This document shows positions 8,756 to 14,250 of a stretch of 14,725 nucleotides of DNA, in pieces. Under the pieces are notes generated by a model that saw only the letters and a list, made by a program, of their open reading frames with translations, was not told where the DNA came from and did not search any database. Within the stretch, counting starts at the first letter, position 1. Every line of letters begins with the position of its first letter. Where the stretch lies: NCBI GenBank assembly GCA_964572965.1, contig CAZNHL010000085.1, positions 1 to 14,725 of the forward strand. Direction: 5' to 3'. This stretch comes from CAZNHL01 sp964572965. GTDB lineage: Bacteria; Bacteroidota; Bacteroidia; Cytophagales; UBA9547. The translations under genes were made by a program, and so were the position numbers.

Positions 8756-10216
8756 TTAAGGTATTGCTATGATAGTGAACATAGTGCTTTTTCTGGAGAG
8801 GTAACCCAGATAATTGGTTTTATTTATTTTAAATAGGACGTTTTTTTCAATTTTAACTCCGGAATCCTTCAGGGAATTGATGAACAGAGAACTCTTTTTG
8901 AATGCCGGAATCTCAGCAAAACCTCCTACTATACTATAATCCGATTGTTTAATAGCTGTACTAAACCATGTATTGTATGAGCTTTCTCCAGTATTTCCCG
9001 GCACAAAATAACCAGGAGTTGCAGGGTTTATAAGCATTACAGCGGGAGCGCCCATTGCACCGGCAGTTCCTGGATTAGTGACTGTATAAGATGACTGATC
9101 AATTTTCTGATGCGAACCTATAAGTAAAGAAAGAGTGTCTCCCAGCTCATTCTGGACAGCTACGGCCGGAACCCCTTTATTAAGGCGTTTCAGTATTTTT
9201 TGAGGTTCCTTCAGCTCACGGTCGCCCTCATTAGCCATGAATGCCGTATTTTTACCTGTTTGTGTTACATGGCCGTTTATAATAGCTATACTGTCTTTTT
9301 TTGAATACTCATACTTATAAAGACTTTTAGCAGAGGCAGCGTCGAATAGTTCAAGCCTCATATGGTCATTTGATAAAGAAAACTTGTAAAGCTTGTTATG
9401 ATAGTAGAATGTATTGTTGTTGTGATAACTTGTTTTAGGAAAAACGCGCTTTTCCAGCTTATCAGTTTTTAAGTCAAAAACCCAGAATTTTGTATCGCTT
9501 TCAGGATGATCATCAACATCTGGCTCATCGGTATCAAATTCATGATTGTCCCAGGTTAAAATGAATTTGTCAGCTTCAGTGACATACAGTTTTTTGTTCC
9601 TTGCTACGGTTTCAATCGTAAGGTTAGTATTGTTTTTTATGACAGTAAAATTGCTTTCTGCCAGAAACTCTTCCAGTTGCTTTGAACTGTCAAAAGTATG
9701 CACTTTGTACTTGCTTGCAGAAATGAACTCCAGAATATTTATCTTTTTGAGCTTTTTATTATAGGTAATAACATAGAGGTTTTTTCTGTTAGAAAAGGCA
9801 TCAATCAGTTTATCACCCTTATTTAACTTCAGGTCAATGTCAGTAATTTTTTTGTCGTCACTGCCTGTTTTGGAAATATAGTAAGTGTTGATAAATAGCT
9901 TGCCTTTTAAGGATTCAAAGTAAAAAAGGTAGGCAGAGTCAGTAGTTACTATCCCATGAAGTGCCAGTTTATCTCCATAATCATAGTCTTTATTTTTTAA
10001 TGAAAAAGTTTTGGAAACTTTACCTTCCGTGTTTACAATCTTAAAATTGTCGGTTTTAGGTGTCTGATAGTACAGGCACATATTTTGATTGCTATCTGCA
10101 ATTATGGCAATATTAGATATATCTGTAGTGCCCAGATTAATAGTTGTTCCTGTACCTTGTGAAAATGAAATGTTGTAACTGAAAATCAGGAGAAACAGGA
10201 TAAAACTTTTATGCAT
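8756..10216 (-). CDS. Secreted protein of unknown function, first of a tandem paralogous pair
   Basis: The product is 486 residues with a signal peptide (MHKSFILFLLIFSYNISFSQ, probable cleavage near residue 18-20). The family is not recognised. The N-terminal 110 residues are collinear with the downstream paralogue. The motif blocks NLGTTDISNIAIIAD, NKDYDYGDKLALHG, FYFESLKGKLFIN and GDTLSLLIGS all have counterparts there. Compared with the paralogue it carries a charged Asp-rich insert (FDTDEPDVDDHPESD, around residue 225-240) and a Gly/Ala/Pro-rich stretch (PGTAGAMGAPAVMLINPATP, around 385-405) that looks like a flexible linker. No membrane anchor or sorting domain is evident at the C-terminus. 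The start ATG is 24 bases from the T-tract of the trp terminator upstream, leaving little room for a promoter, and I could not identify a TAnnTTTG match there. The gene lies on the left-hand contig at the assembly join. Confidence 0.8.
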   Translation of the reverse strand: MHKSFILFLLIFSYNISFSQGTGTTINLGTTDISNIAIIADSNQNMCLYYQTPKTDNFKIVNTEGKVSKTFSLKNKDYDYGDKLALHGIVTTDSAYLFYFESLKGKLFINTYYISKTGSDDKKITDIDLKLNKGDKLIDAFSNRKNLYVITYNKKLKKINILEFISASKYKVHTFDSSKQLEEFLAESNFTVIKNNTNLTIETVARNKKLYVTEADKFILTWDNHEFDTDEPDVDDHPESDTKFWVFDLKTDKLEKRVFPKTSYHNNNTFYYHNKLYKFSLSNDHMRLELFDAASAKSLYKYEYSKKDSIAIINGHVTQTGKNTAFMANEGDRELKEPQKILKRLNKGVPAVAVQNELGDTLSLLIGSHQKIDQSSYTVTNPGTAGAMGAPAVMLINPATPGYFVPGNTGESSYNTWFSTAIKQSDYSIVGGFAEIPAFKKSSLFINSLKDSGVKIEKNVLFKINKTNYLGYLSRKSTMFTIIAIP

Positions 10217-10240
10217 CTGGACTATATGAAAGAATAATGG

Positions 10241-10281
10241 TTTTTAAAAAATGCGGCTGATACTCTTGGTACCGGCCGCAT
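10241..10281 (-). terminator. Rho-independent terminator downstream of trpA
   Basis: Read on the minus strand, ATGCGGCCGGTAC (10281-10269) pairs with GTATCAGCCGCAT (10263-10251) around a five-base loop, with one G-U and one mismatch, and ends in a T-run (10251-10246). It lies about 22 bases after the trpA stop, across the N gap, and its orientation agrees with trpA. This supports the two contigs being correctly joined. Confidence 0.85.
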
Positions 10282-10291
10282 GAAAAATTAT

Positions 10292-10301
10292 NNNNNNNNN
10301 N
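10292..10301. other. Assembly gap (10 Ns)
   Basis: Ten consecutive undetermined bases lie between the trpA stop codon and its terminator. The sequence to the left ends ATTAT and the sequence to the right begins ATTAT, so the real contig ends may simply overlap. True distance is unknown. Confidence 0.98.
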
Positions 10302-10302
10302 A

Positions 10303-11079
10303 TTATTTTCCTCTTACCAGGGAAATGAACTTTTTAATGTCTCCTTTGAGGTCTTTACTTCCTGTAATAGCTTTTACAAAAGCACTGCCGATAATAGCTC
10401 CGTTGGCATATTTGCTTGCCTGAAGAAAGCTTTTGTTATCGTTAATGCCAAAACCTATTACTCTCGGGTTTTTAAGGTTTAGTTTTTGGATACGCTCAAA
10501 GTAAACTTCCTGCTCGTCAGATACGCCATTTTTAGTGCCTGTTACACTGGCAGAAGCTACCAGATAAATGAAACCGTTTGAGTTCTGGTCAATCCAGCGT
10601 ACGCGTTCATCCGAGCTTACAGGTGTAATCAGGAAAATATTAGAGATACCGTACTGATCAAATGTCTTTTTGTAAATATCAAGGTATTCCTGCATCGGAA
10701 GGTCAGGAAGGATTACGCCGTCAATGCCGATCTCGGCACATTTTTTACAGAAGTTTTCCAAACCATATTGTAATACAGGGTTGATGTAACCCATTAGCAG
10801 CAAAGGTATTTTTACGTCTTTGCGGATATCTTTCAACTGTTCGAACAGTAATTTTACAGTCATGCCGTTTTCAAGCGCTACTTCGCTGCTTGCCTGAATG
10901 GTAGGCCCGTCTGCAACCGGGTCAGAAAAAGGCATGCCGATTTCAAGAAAATCGACACCCGCTTCTTCAAGGGTTTTAATAATGGTAACTGTATCGTTCA
11001 AAGCAGGATAACCCGCCGTAAAGTAAATTGAAAGTACTTCTTTATTTTTATTTTGGAATAATGTCGTCAGTCGATTCAT
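10303..11079 (-). CDS. trpA: Tryptophan synthase alpha subunit
   Basis: Cleaves indole-3-glycerol phosphate to indole and glyceraldehyde 3-phosphate; the indole is channelled to TrpB in the cytoplasmic alpha2-beta2 complex. The 258-residue product has the family's usual length and TIM-barrel sequence. The active-site region reads DFLEIGMPFSDPVADGP (43-59), with Glu46 and Asp57 at the catalytic positions (Glu49 and Asp60 of the Salmonella enzyme). The phosphate-binding parts VTGTKNGVSD and FGINDNKSF...GSAFVKAI are intact. The stop codon is the TAA at 10305-10303, immediately beside the assembly gap, and the C-terminus (SLVRGK) looks complete. It follows trpB with an unusually long 129-base spacer filled with heptamer repeats, so coupling to trpB is by cotranscription rather than translational overlap. 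Confidence 0.97.
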   Translation of the reverse strand: MNRLTTLFQNKNKEVLSIYFTAGYPALNDTVTIIKTLEEAGVDFLEIGMPFSDPVADGPTIQASSEVALENGMTVKLLFEQLKDIRKDVKIPLLLMGYINPVLQYGLENFCKKCAEIGIDGVILPDLPMQEYLDIYKKTFDQYGISNIFLITPVSSDERVRWIDQNSNGFIYLVASASVTGTKNGVSDEQEVYFERIQKLNLKNPRVIGFGINDNKSFLQASKYANGAIIGSAFVKAITGSKDLKGDIKKFISLVRGK

Positions 11080-11082
11080 ATG

Positions 11083-11117
11083 TGTTGAATGTTACGTGTT
11101 ACGCGTTGCGGGTTCTC
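11083..11117. repeat. Degenerate heptamer array, TGTTACG type
   Basis: Consecutive 7-base units TGTTGAA, TGTTACG, TGTTACG, CGTTGCG and GGTTCTC lie in the trpB-trpA spacer. On the opposite strand the core unit reads CGTAACA, related to the TCTAACA unit at the left edge of the window. Confidence 0.65.
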
Positions 11118-11154
11118 TGCTGCTTGTAACACTATTTGTATCAATTTGCGCTTG

Positions 11155-11196
11155 TGTTGGATGATTGTTTTAAAAACTAACAACCATCACCCAACA
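11155..11196. repeat. Inverted repeat in the trpB-trpA spacer
   Basis: TGTTGGATGATTGTT (11155-11169) is largely complementary to AACAACCATCACCCAACA (11179-11196), with one mismatch and a 3-base bulge. On the minus strand it would form a hairpin just after the trpB stop. There is no T-tract after it, so it is more like an intercistronic mRNA hairpin than a terminator. Confidence 0.5.
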
Positions 11197-11205
11197 ACTA
11201 ACAAC
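11178..11205. repeat. Heptamer array, TAACAAC type
   Basis: Four consecutive 7-base units, TAACAAC, CATCACC, CAACAAC and TAACAAC, end a few bases from the trpB stop codon. Rotated, the unit is ACTAACA, matching the consensus of the other arrays. Confidence 0.6.
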
Positions 11206-11208
11206 GAA

Positions 11209-12405
11209 TTAAAGGCTAAGCCGCTTCATATAAGTAGCCATATCCTTATCACCGCGGCCTGAAAGGTTTACTACTACCGTTTCGTTCGGCTGTGCATTTA
11301 ACTGCTTCAGTACTGCCAGTGCGTGGGAAGATTCCAATGCAGGAATAATACCTTCAAGGCGAGTTAGCTGAATGGCAGCTTCTAAAGCTTCTTCATCAGT
11401 AATAGAGAAGAAACGGCCACGTTTGCTGTCAAACAAATGCGCGTGCATTGGCCCGATGCCCGGATAATCCAGACCGGCAGAGATTGAATATGGCTCAATA
11501 ATCTGTCCGTCTTCTGACTGCATCAATAATGTTTTGCTGCCGTGTAATACACCCGGATGGCCCAGAGCAGTTGTGGCAGCTGAGTGTCCTGAATGAATAC
11601 CCATACCTGCTGCTTCTGCAGCTACAAGCTGTACATTTTTGCGGTCAAGATAATGATAGAAAACTCCGGCTGCATTAGAGCCGCCGCCCACACAGGCAAT
11701 TACATAGTTTGGATCTTCTTTACCTGTATGCTCTTTTAACTGCCATTTGATTTCTTCACTGATTACAGACTGAAAGCGGGCTACCATGTCAGGGAAGGGA
11801 TGCGGGCCAACTACAGAACCGATGATATAATGTGTATCTACCGGATTGGCAATCCAGTCGCGCATGGCCTCGTTGGTGGCATCTTTCAACGTCTTACTTC
11901 CGCAAGTTGCTGCACGTACGGTAGCGCCAAGCATTTTCATGCGGGCTACGTTTGGTGCCTGACGCTCAATGTCAATCTCGCCCATGTAAACGACACATTC
12001 CATACCCATCAGTGCACAGGCGGTTGCGGTAGCTACCCCGTGTTGTCCTGCACCTGTTTCAGCAATGATACGGGTTTTGCCCAATTTCTTTGCCACCAAT
12101 ATCTGCCCTAAAGTATTGTTCACTTTATGAGCCCCGGTATGGCAAAGGTCTTCGCGTTTCAGATATACATTTGTTTTATAATGCTCAGATAGTCTTTTGG
12201 CAAAATATAATGGTGTCGGGCGACCAACATAATCTTTCAGTAATGCATCCAGTTCTTTTTTGAACTCCGGAGTATTGATGATGGTAAGGTATTTCTGACG
12301 TAGCTCTTCCACATTTGGATAAAGCATTTCAGGGATATAAGCCCCACCGAACTGTCCGTAATAACCTTTTTCGTTTACCTGGTAATCAGCGTTGTTTTCT
12401 GACAT
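11209..12405 (-). CDS. trpB: Tryptophan synthase beta subunit
   Basis: PLP enzyme joining indole to serine to make tryptophan, acting with TrpA. The 398-residue product matches the normal size. Motifs in order: YYGQFGGAYIPE near the N-terminus; GRPTPL (61-66); HTGAHKVNN with the PLP Schiff-base Lys94; AETGAGQHG with the catalytic Glu116; the phosphate-binding loop GGGSNAAG (240-247); and SGRGDKD near the C-terminus. Nothing essential is missing. The start ATG at 12405 gives the expected short polar leader. It lies 44 bases after the tautomerase gene. That spacer contains a small palindrome GGGTTTTAAACCC (12423-12435) whose T-tract is on the plus strand, so it should not stop this transcript. 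Expression is probably governed by the upstream attenuator at 12981-13150. Confidence 0.98.
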   Translation of the reverse strand: MSENNADYQVNEKGYYGQFGGAYIPEMLYPNVEELRQKYLTIINTPEFKKELDALLKDYVGRPTPLYFAKRLSEHYKTNVYLKREDLCHTGAHKVNNTLGQILVAKKLGKTRIIAETGAGQHGVATATACALMGMECVVYMGEIDIERQAPNVARMKMLGATVRAATCGSKTLKDATNEAMRDWIANPVDTHYIIGSVVGPHPFPDMVARFQSVISEEIKWQLKEHTGKEDPNYVIACVGGGSNAAGVFYHYLDRKNVQLVAAEAAGMGIHSGHSAATTALGHPGVLHGSKTLLMQSEDGQIIEPYSISAGLDYPGIGPMHAHLFDSKRGRFFSITDEEALEAAIQLTRLEGIIPALESSHALAVLKQLNAQPNETVVVNLSGRGDKDMATYMKRLSL

Positions 12406-12449
12406 ATCTCTATCATTTCATTGGGTTTTAAACCCTTTTTACATTCATT

Positions 12450-12839
12450 TTATACCTCAACTTTATAGTTGAGTATTAATTCGTCGGCACTTTTACCCCT
12501 GATGCCCCAATTATACATAGGAGTTTCAAAAAGGGTAATTTCCAGATCCATTGGTACAATGCCCAACTCTTTTTCAAACCTTTCGAAGAGAAGCCTGTGT
12601 AGTTTTTTCTTTGCTTCTACCGACCTGCCTTCAAACATACTGATCTCTATAATGGTATGTTTTCCGGTTCTCCCTTCAAAATAGAAAAAGCTGTCTTCTT
12701 CTATATAAATGAAACGGTGTGCCTTTTTCTCTTTCGGATATTGCAATGCGTCTGTAACACAACTGTGCAAAACATCCGAAAGTTTTTCTCTGACCGGGTG
12801 CAGATGTTCTCTGGTTCCGTAGATTTTTATTTGTCCCAT
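12450..12839 (-). CDS. Tautomerase-superfamily protein without the N-terminal proline
   Basis: A 129-residue protein resembling the longer tautomerase group (Tautomerase_2-like). Features: MGQIKIYG first strand, the REHL...KLSDVLHSCV helix, IEISMFEGRS second strand and helix start, LLFERFEKELGI helix, then DLEITLFETPMYNWGIRG and a conserved tail (SADELILNY). Known 4-oxalocrotonate tautomerase-type enzymes use Pro as the first residue after Met removal; here residue 2 is Gly (codon GGA) and no alternative start supplies a Pro. Catalysis by the usual mechanism is therefore doubtful, although subgroups with other N-termini may exist. Substrate is unknown. It is the first gene after the trp attenuator and 44 bases before trpB, so it appears to be coexpressed with trpBA; a role in tryptophan metabolism is only inferred from that position. 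Confidence 0.85.
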   Translation of the reverse strand: MGQIKIYGTREHLHPVREKLSDVLHSCVTDALQYPKEKKAHRFIYIEEDSFFYFEGRTGKHTIIEISMFEGRSVEAKKKLHRLLFERFEKELGIVPMDLEITLFETPMYNWGIRGKSADELILNYKVEV

Positions 12840-12980
12840 GACGATGCGTTTTGTTAATATTCAATTGATTAGGTTATCACTAACCTTTGCCAACTTTTAC
12901 ATAACAAGTGGGCACATCGCCCTATAAATTCAGGTTTGAGCAAGCTCATATCTTTAGCAAAATTAATCCGACTTTGATAG
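12840..12980 (-). promoter_or_regulatory. 5' untranslated stretch between attenuator and tautomerase gene, with a weak candidate promoter
   Basis: There is no coding frame I trust here. On the minus strand TAATTTTG (12965-12958) fits the TAnnTTTG -7 consensus, but the -33 position holds only a T-run rather than TTTG, so a constitutive internal promoter is possible but weak. Closer to the gene, AGGTTA-GTGA-TAACCT (12886-12871) forms a perfect 6-bp hairpin with a GNRA-type loop, about 30 bases before the start codon. GGGC-GATGT-GCCC forms another small hairpin near 12909-12921. Confidence 0.35.
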
Positions 12981-13025
12981 AATAAAAAAGAAAATGGGTT
13001 TATCGTAAACCGACAAACCCATTTT
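12981..13025 (-). terminator. Attenuator terminator hairpin upstream of tautomerase-trpB-trpA
   Basis: Minus-strand reading: AAAATGGGTTT (13025-13015), a 13-base loop (13014-13002), then AAACCCATTTT (13001-12991), followed by CTTTTTTATT. The 11-bp stem is perfect and the T-tract is good. The loop itself contains CGGTTTAC (13012-13005), complementary to a segment overlapping the leader peptide stop codon. A competing small hairpin GGTTTA-CGA-TAAACC (13011-12997) uses part of the 3' arm. The hairpin also has Ts on the plus-strand side, but no plus-strand gene reaches it. Confidence 0.85.
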
Positions 13026-13048
13026 TTTGATAATGAAATTACGCCCCA

Positions 13049-13056
13049 CGGTTTAC
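13049..13056 (-). promoter_or_regulatory. Antiterminator segment (attenuator segment 2)
   Basis: GTAAACCG on the minus strand (13056-13049) overlaps the last base of the final Trp codon and the stop codon of the leader peptide. It is a perfect 8-base complement of CGGTTTAC in the terminator loop (13012-13005). With flanking bases (GGTAAACC) it can also pair, using wobbles, with GGTTTGTC in the terminator 5' arm and loop (13018-13011). A ribosome reaching the stop codon would cover it; one stalled at the three tandem Trp codons about 15 bases upstream would leave it free. Confidence 0.65.
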
Positions 13057-13103
13057 CATCGAGAAACATTCCACCACCAAATATTTTTATTTAAGTTTTT
13101 CAT
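13053..13103 (-). CDS. trpL: trp operon leader peptide (attenuation), 16 residues with four Trp
   Basis: The small frame ATG...TAA encodes MKNLNKNIWWWNVSRW. Trp is the rarest residue in ordinary proteins, yet 4 of 16 are Trp, with three in tandem (codons 9-11) and the last directly before the stop. It begins about 10-13 bases after the expected start of transcription from the TTTG/TACATTTG promoter and ends 28 bases before the terminator hairpin. This is the arrangement of a classical amino-acid attenuator: Trp-starved ribosomes stall at the tandem codons, segment 2 pairs with terminator parts, and transcription continues into the tautomerase gene, trpB and trpA. The mechanism follows from established knowledge of trp attenuation; its operation here is inferred. 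No strong Shine-Dalgarno is present; the region before ATG is A-rich (GAAAAGCAAA), as is common in this phylum. Confidence 0.85.
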   Translation of the reverse strand: MKNLNKNIWWWNVSRW

Positions 13104-13120
13104 TTTGCTTTTCAATAATG

Positions 13121-13150
13121 CAAATGTACCGGTTTTGTCGAGAAATCAAA
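13121..13150 (-). promoter_or_regulatory. Bacteroidota-type promoter for the trp leader
   Basis: On the minus strand, TTTG (13150-13147) is followed by an 18-base spacer and TACATTTG (13128-13121), matching the -33 TTTG / -7 TAnnTTTG consensus of Bacteroidota housekeeping promoters with slightly short spacing. Transcription would begin near 13113-13117, just before the leader peptide ATG at 13103. Confidence 0.75.
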
Positions 13151-13161
13151 GTTTTTAATCA

Positions 13162-13196
13162 GAGTAGTGAGTAGTGAGTAGTGAGTAGTGAGTAGT
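13162..13196. repeat. Perfect heptamer array, (GAGTAGT)x5
   Basis: Five perfect copies of GAGTAGT (ACTACTC on the minus strand) lie 11 bases upstream of the -33 element of the trp leader promoter. Copy number in such an array could vary by slippage. Confidence 0.95.
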
Positions 13197-13220
13197 TTTT
13201 CTTTATATTATAAATTAATC

Positions 13221-13235
13221 TAACACCTAACACCT
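13221..13235. repeat. Short heptamer array, (TAACACC)x2
   Basis: Two perfect copies of TAACACC plus a partial third, immediately after the trpF stop codon region. Rotated, the unit is CCTAACA, one base different from TCTAACA at positions 1-33. Confidence 0.7.
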
Positions 13236-13242
13236 ATTTTTA

Positions 13243-14223
13243 TTAAACCATCAAACTTTTAAGCTGACTTAGTTTCTCTACATCCTTTTCACCGGGTTTA
13301 GTTTCAAAACGGCTGTTTACATCCAACCCATACAAGTTTAGTTTTGCCAGATCGAGTTCTTTTACTTTGTCAATTTCCTCAATGCCAATGCCCCCGCTCA
13401 GGAAGAAAGGTTTTTCACCATCATAATTTTTAAGAATTGACCAGTCGAAAGTTACCCCGTTTCCGCCATGCTCTTTCCCTTTTGTATCAAAAAGGAAAAA
13501 GTCTACATAGAACTTATAATGATTGAGCACTGAAAAATCAAAATCGTTGTCGATAGAGAACACTTTGATAACAGTTACACCACGGTTCTTCAATTTCTCA
13601 CAAAGTTCAGGGCTTTCATTGCCATGAAGTTGTACTGCATTGAGCAGGTATTTTACAACCTTCTTCATGATATAGTCTTCTGAAGCATCCACAAAAACGC
13701 CCACACGTTTTATCTCCGGGTCAAGCTCGTAATACATGAACCCTTCACCTACAAAACGTTTCGAGTTTTCATAGAAGATAAAACCCATATAATCCGGCTT
13801 GGCATCTGCTGAAACTGTTGCAATATTTTCAGGGTCACGCATTCCGCAAACTTTCAGTTTAACACGGCTTAGCGGATTCGCATTCATATTGGAAGTTATA
13901 ATAGCAATAATTTTTTCTCTTTCATGGAATACCTGATATTCAGTAAAGATTAACAGTTTTACCCCAAGGCGGGCAAGTCTTTCTTTCTTTTCAAGATCCA
14001 TAAACCAGGCGTCAGAATGGTCATGATTACCATCTTCTACATCAATTGCCAGGCGTTGTTCTTTGTTATAGAAAACGACTAGTTCTTCATCAACCGTAGC
14101 AAAGCTTGCAAACTTCTGGTCAGGAAACTGTTGGATCAGCATGATTTCCATGGCTAATTCAGTTTCGCTTCTGTTTTCAAGCATGTATTCTGCGAATATT
14201 CTTAATTGTTCTTTTTGTGGCAT
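13243..14223 (-). CDS. trpF: Phosphoribosylanthranilate isomerase with N-terminal DUF559-like (degenerate PD-(D/E)XK) domain
   Basis: Residues about 121-326 are a complete TrpF, which isomerises phosphoribosylanthranilate to CdRP. KVCGMRD carries catalytic Cys126; QLHG is at 199-201 region; LFDTKG carries catalytic Asp246; the phosphate-site motif SGGIG is at 276-280, and GLDVNSRFETKPGEKD closes the barrel. Normal TrpF is about 200-220 residues; this one is 326. The additional residues 1-115 read like a DUF559/Vsr-type nuclease fold: a helix with ETELAMEIML, then VVFY, then LAIDVEDGNH (58-67), then ERLARLGVKLLIFTEYQV. Compared with the DUF559 pattern (vDFY...IEvDGxxH), the first catalytic Asp is Val50 and the acidic pair appears as Asp61/Glu63, so nuclease activity is doubtful. 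The frame is uninterrupted, with Met113 the only plausible internal start for TrpF alone. It lies 27 bases after a beta-propeller gene and upstream of the trp attenuator. Confidence 0.88.
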   Translation of the reverse strand: MPQKEQLRIFAEYMLENRSETELAMEIMLIQQFPDQKFASFATVDEELVVFYNKEQRLAIDVEDGNHDHSDAWFMDLEKKERLARLGVKLLIFTEYQVFHEREKIIAIITSNMNANPLSRVKLKVCGMRDPENIATVSADAKPDYMGFIFYENSKRFVGEGFMYYELDPEIKRVGVFVDASEDYIMKKVVKYLLNAVQLHGNESPELCEKLKNRGVTVIKVFSIDNDFDFSVLNHYKFYVDFFLFDTKGKEHGGNGVTFDWSILKNYDGEKPFFLSGGIGIEEIDKVKELDLAKLNLYGLDVNSRFETKPGEKDVEKLSQLKSLMV

Positions 14224-14250
14224 TGCTGCTAATAACCTTTATGCACCCAA

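Noticed and set aside
7342..10216. Type IX secretion cargo for the tandem secreted proteins
   Set aside because: No C-terminal sorting domain of the known type is visible; both end in short hydrophobic strands without the usual motifs.
11800..12111. A 103-codon plus-strand frame inside trpB
   Set aside because: Antisense shadow of a well-conserved enzyme with a Cys/His-rich, non-protein-like composition.
12423..12435. GGGTTTTAAACCC palindrome before trpB, with TTTTT on the plus strand
   Set aside because: The stem is short, the T-tract is antisense to trp transcription and no plus-strand gene is present.
12869..13069. A 66-codon minus-strand frame starting ATGTTTCTCGATGG, with three Trp
   Set aside because: It overlaps the leader peptide in another frame and runs through the terminator hairpin. 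Its composition is not protein-like, and the in-phase 16-codon WWW frame explains the locus better.
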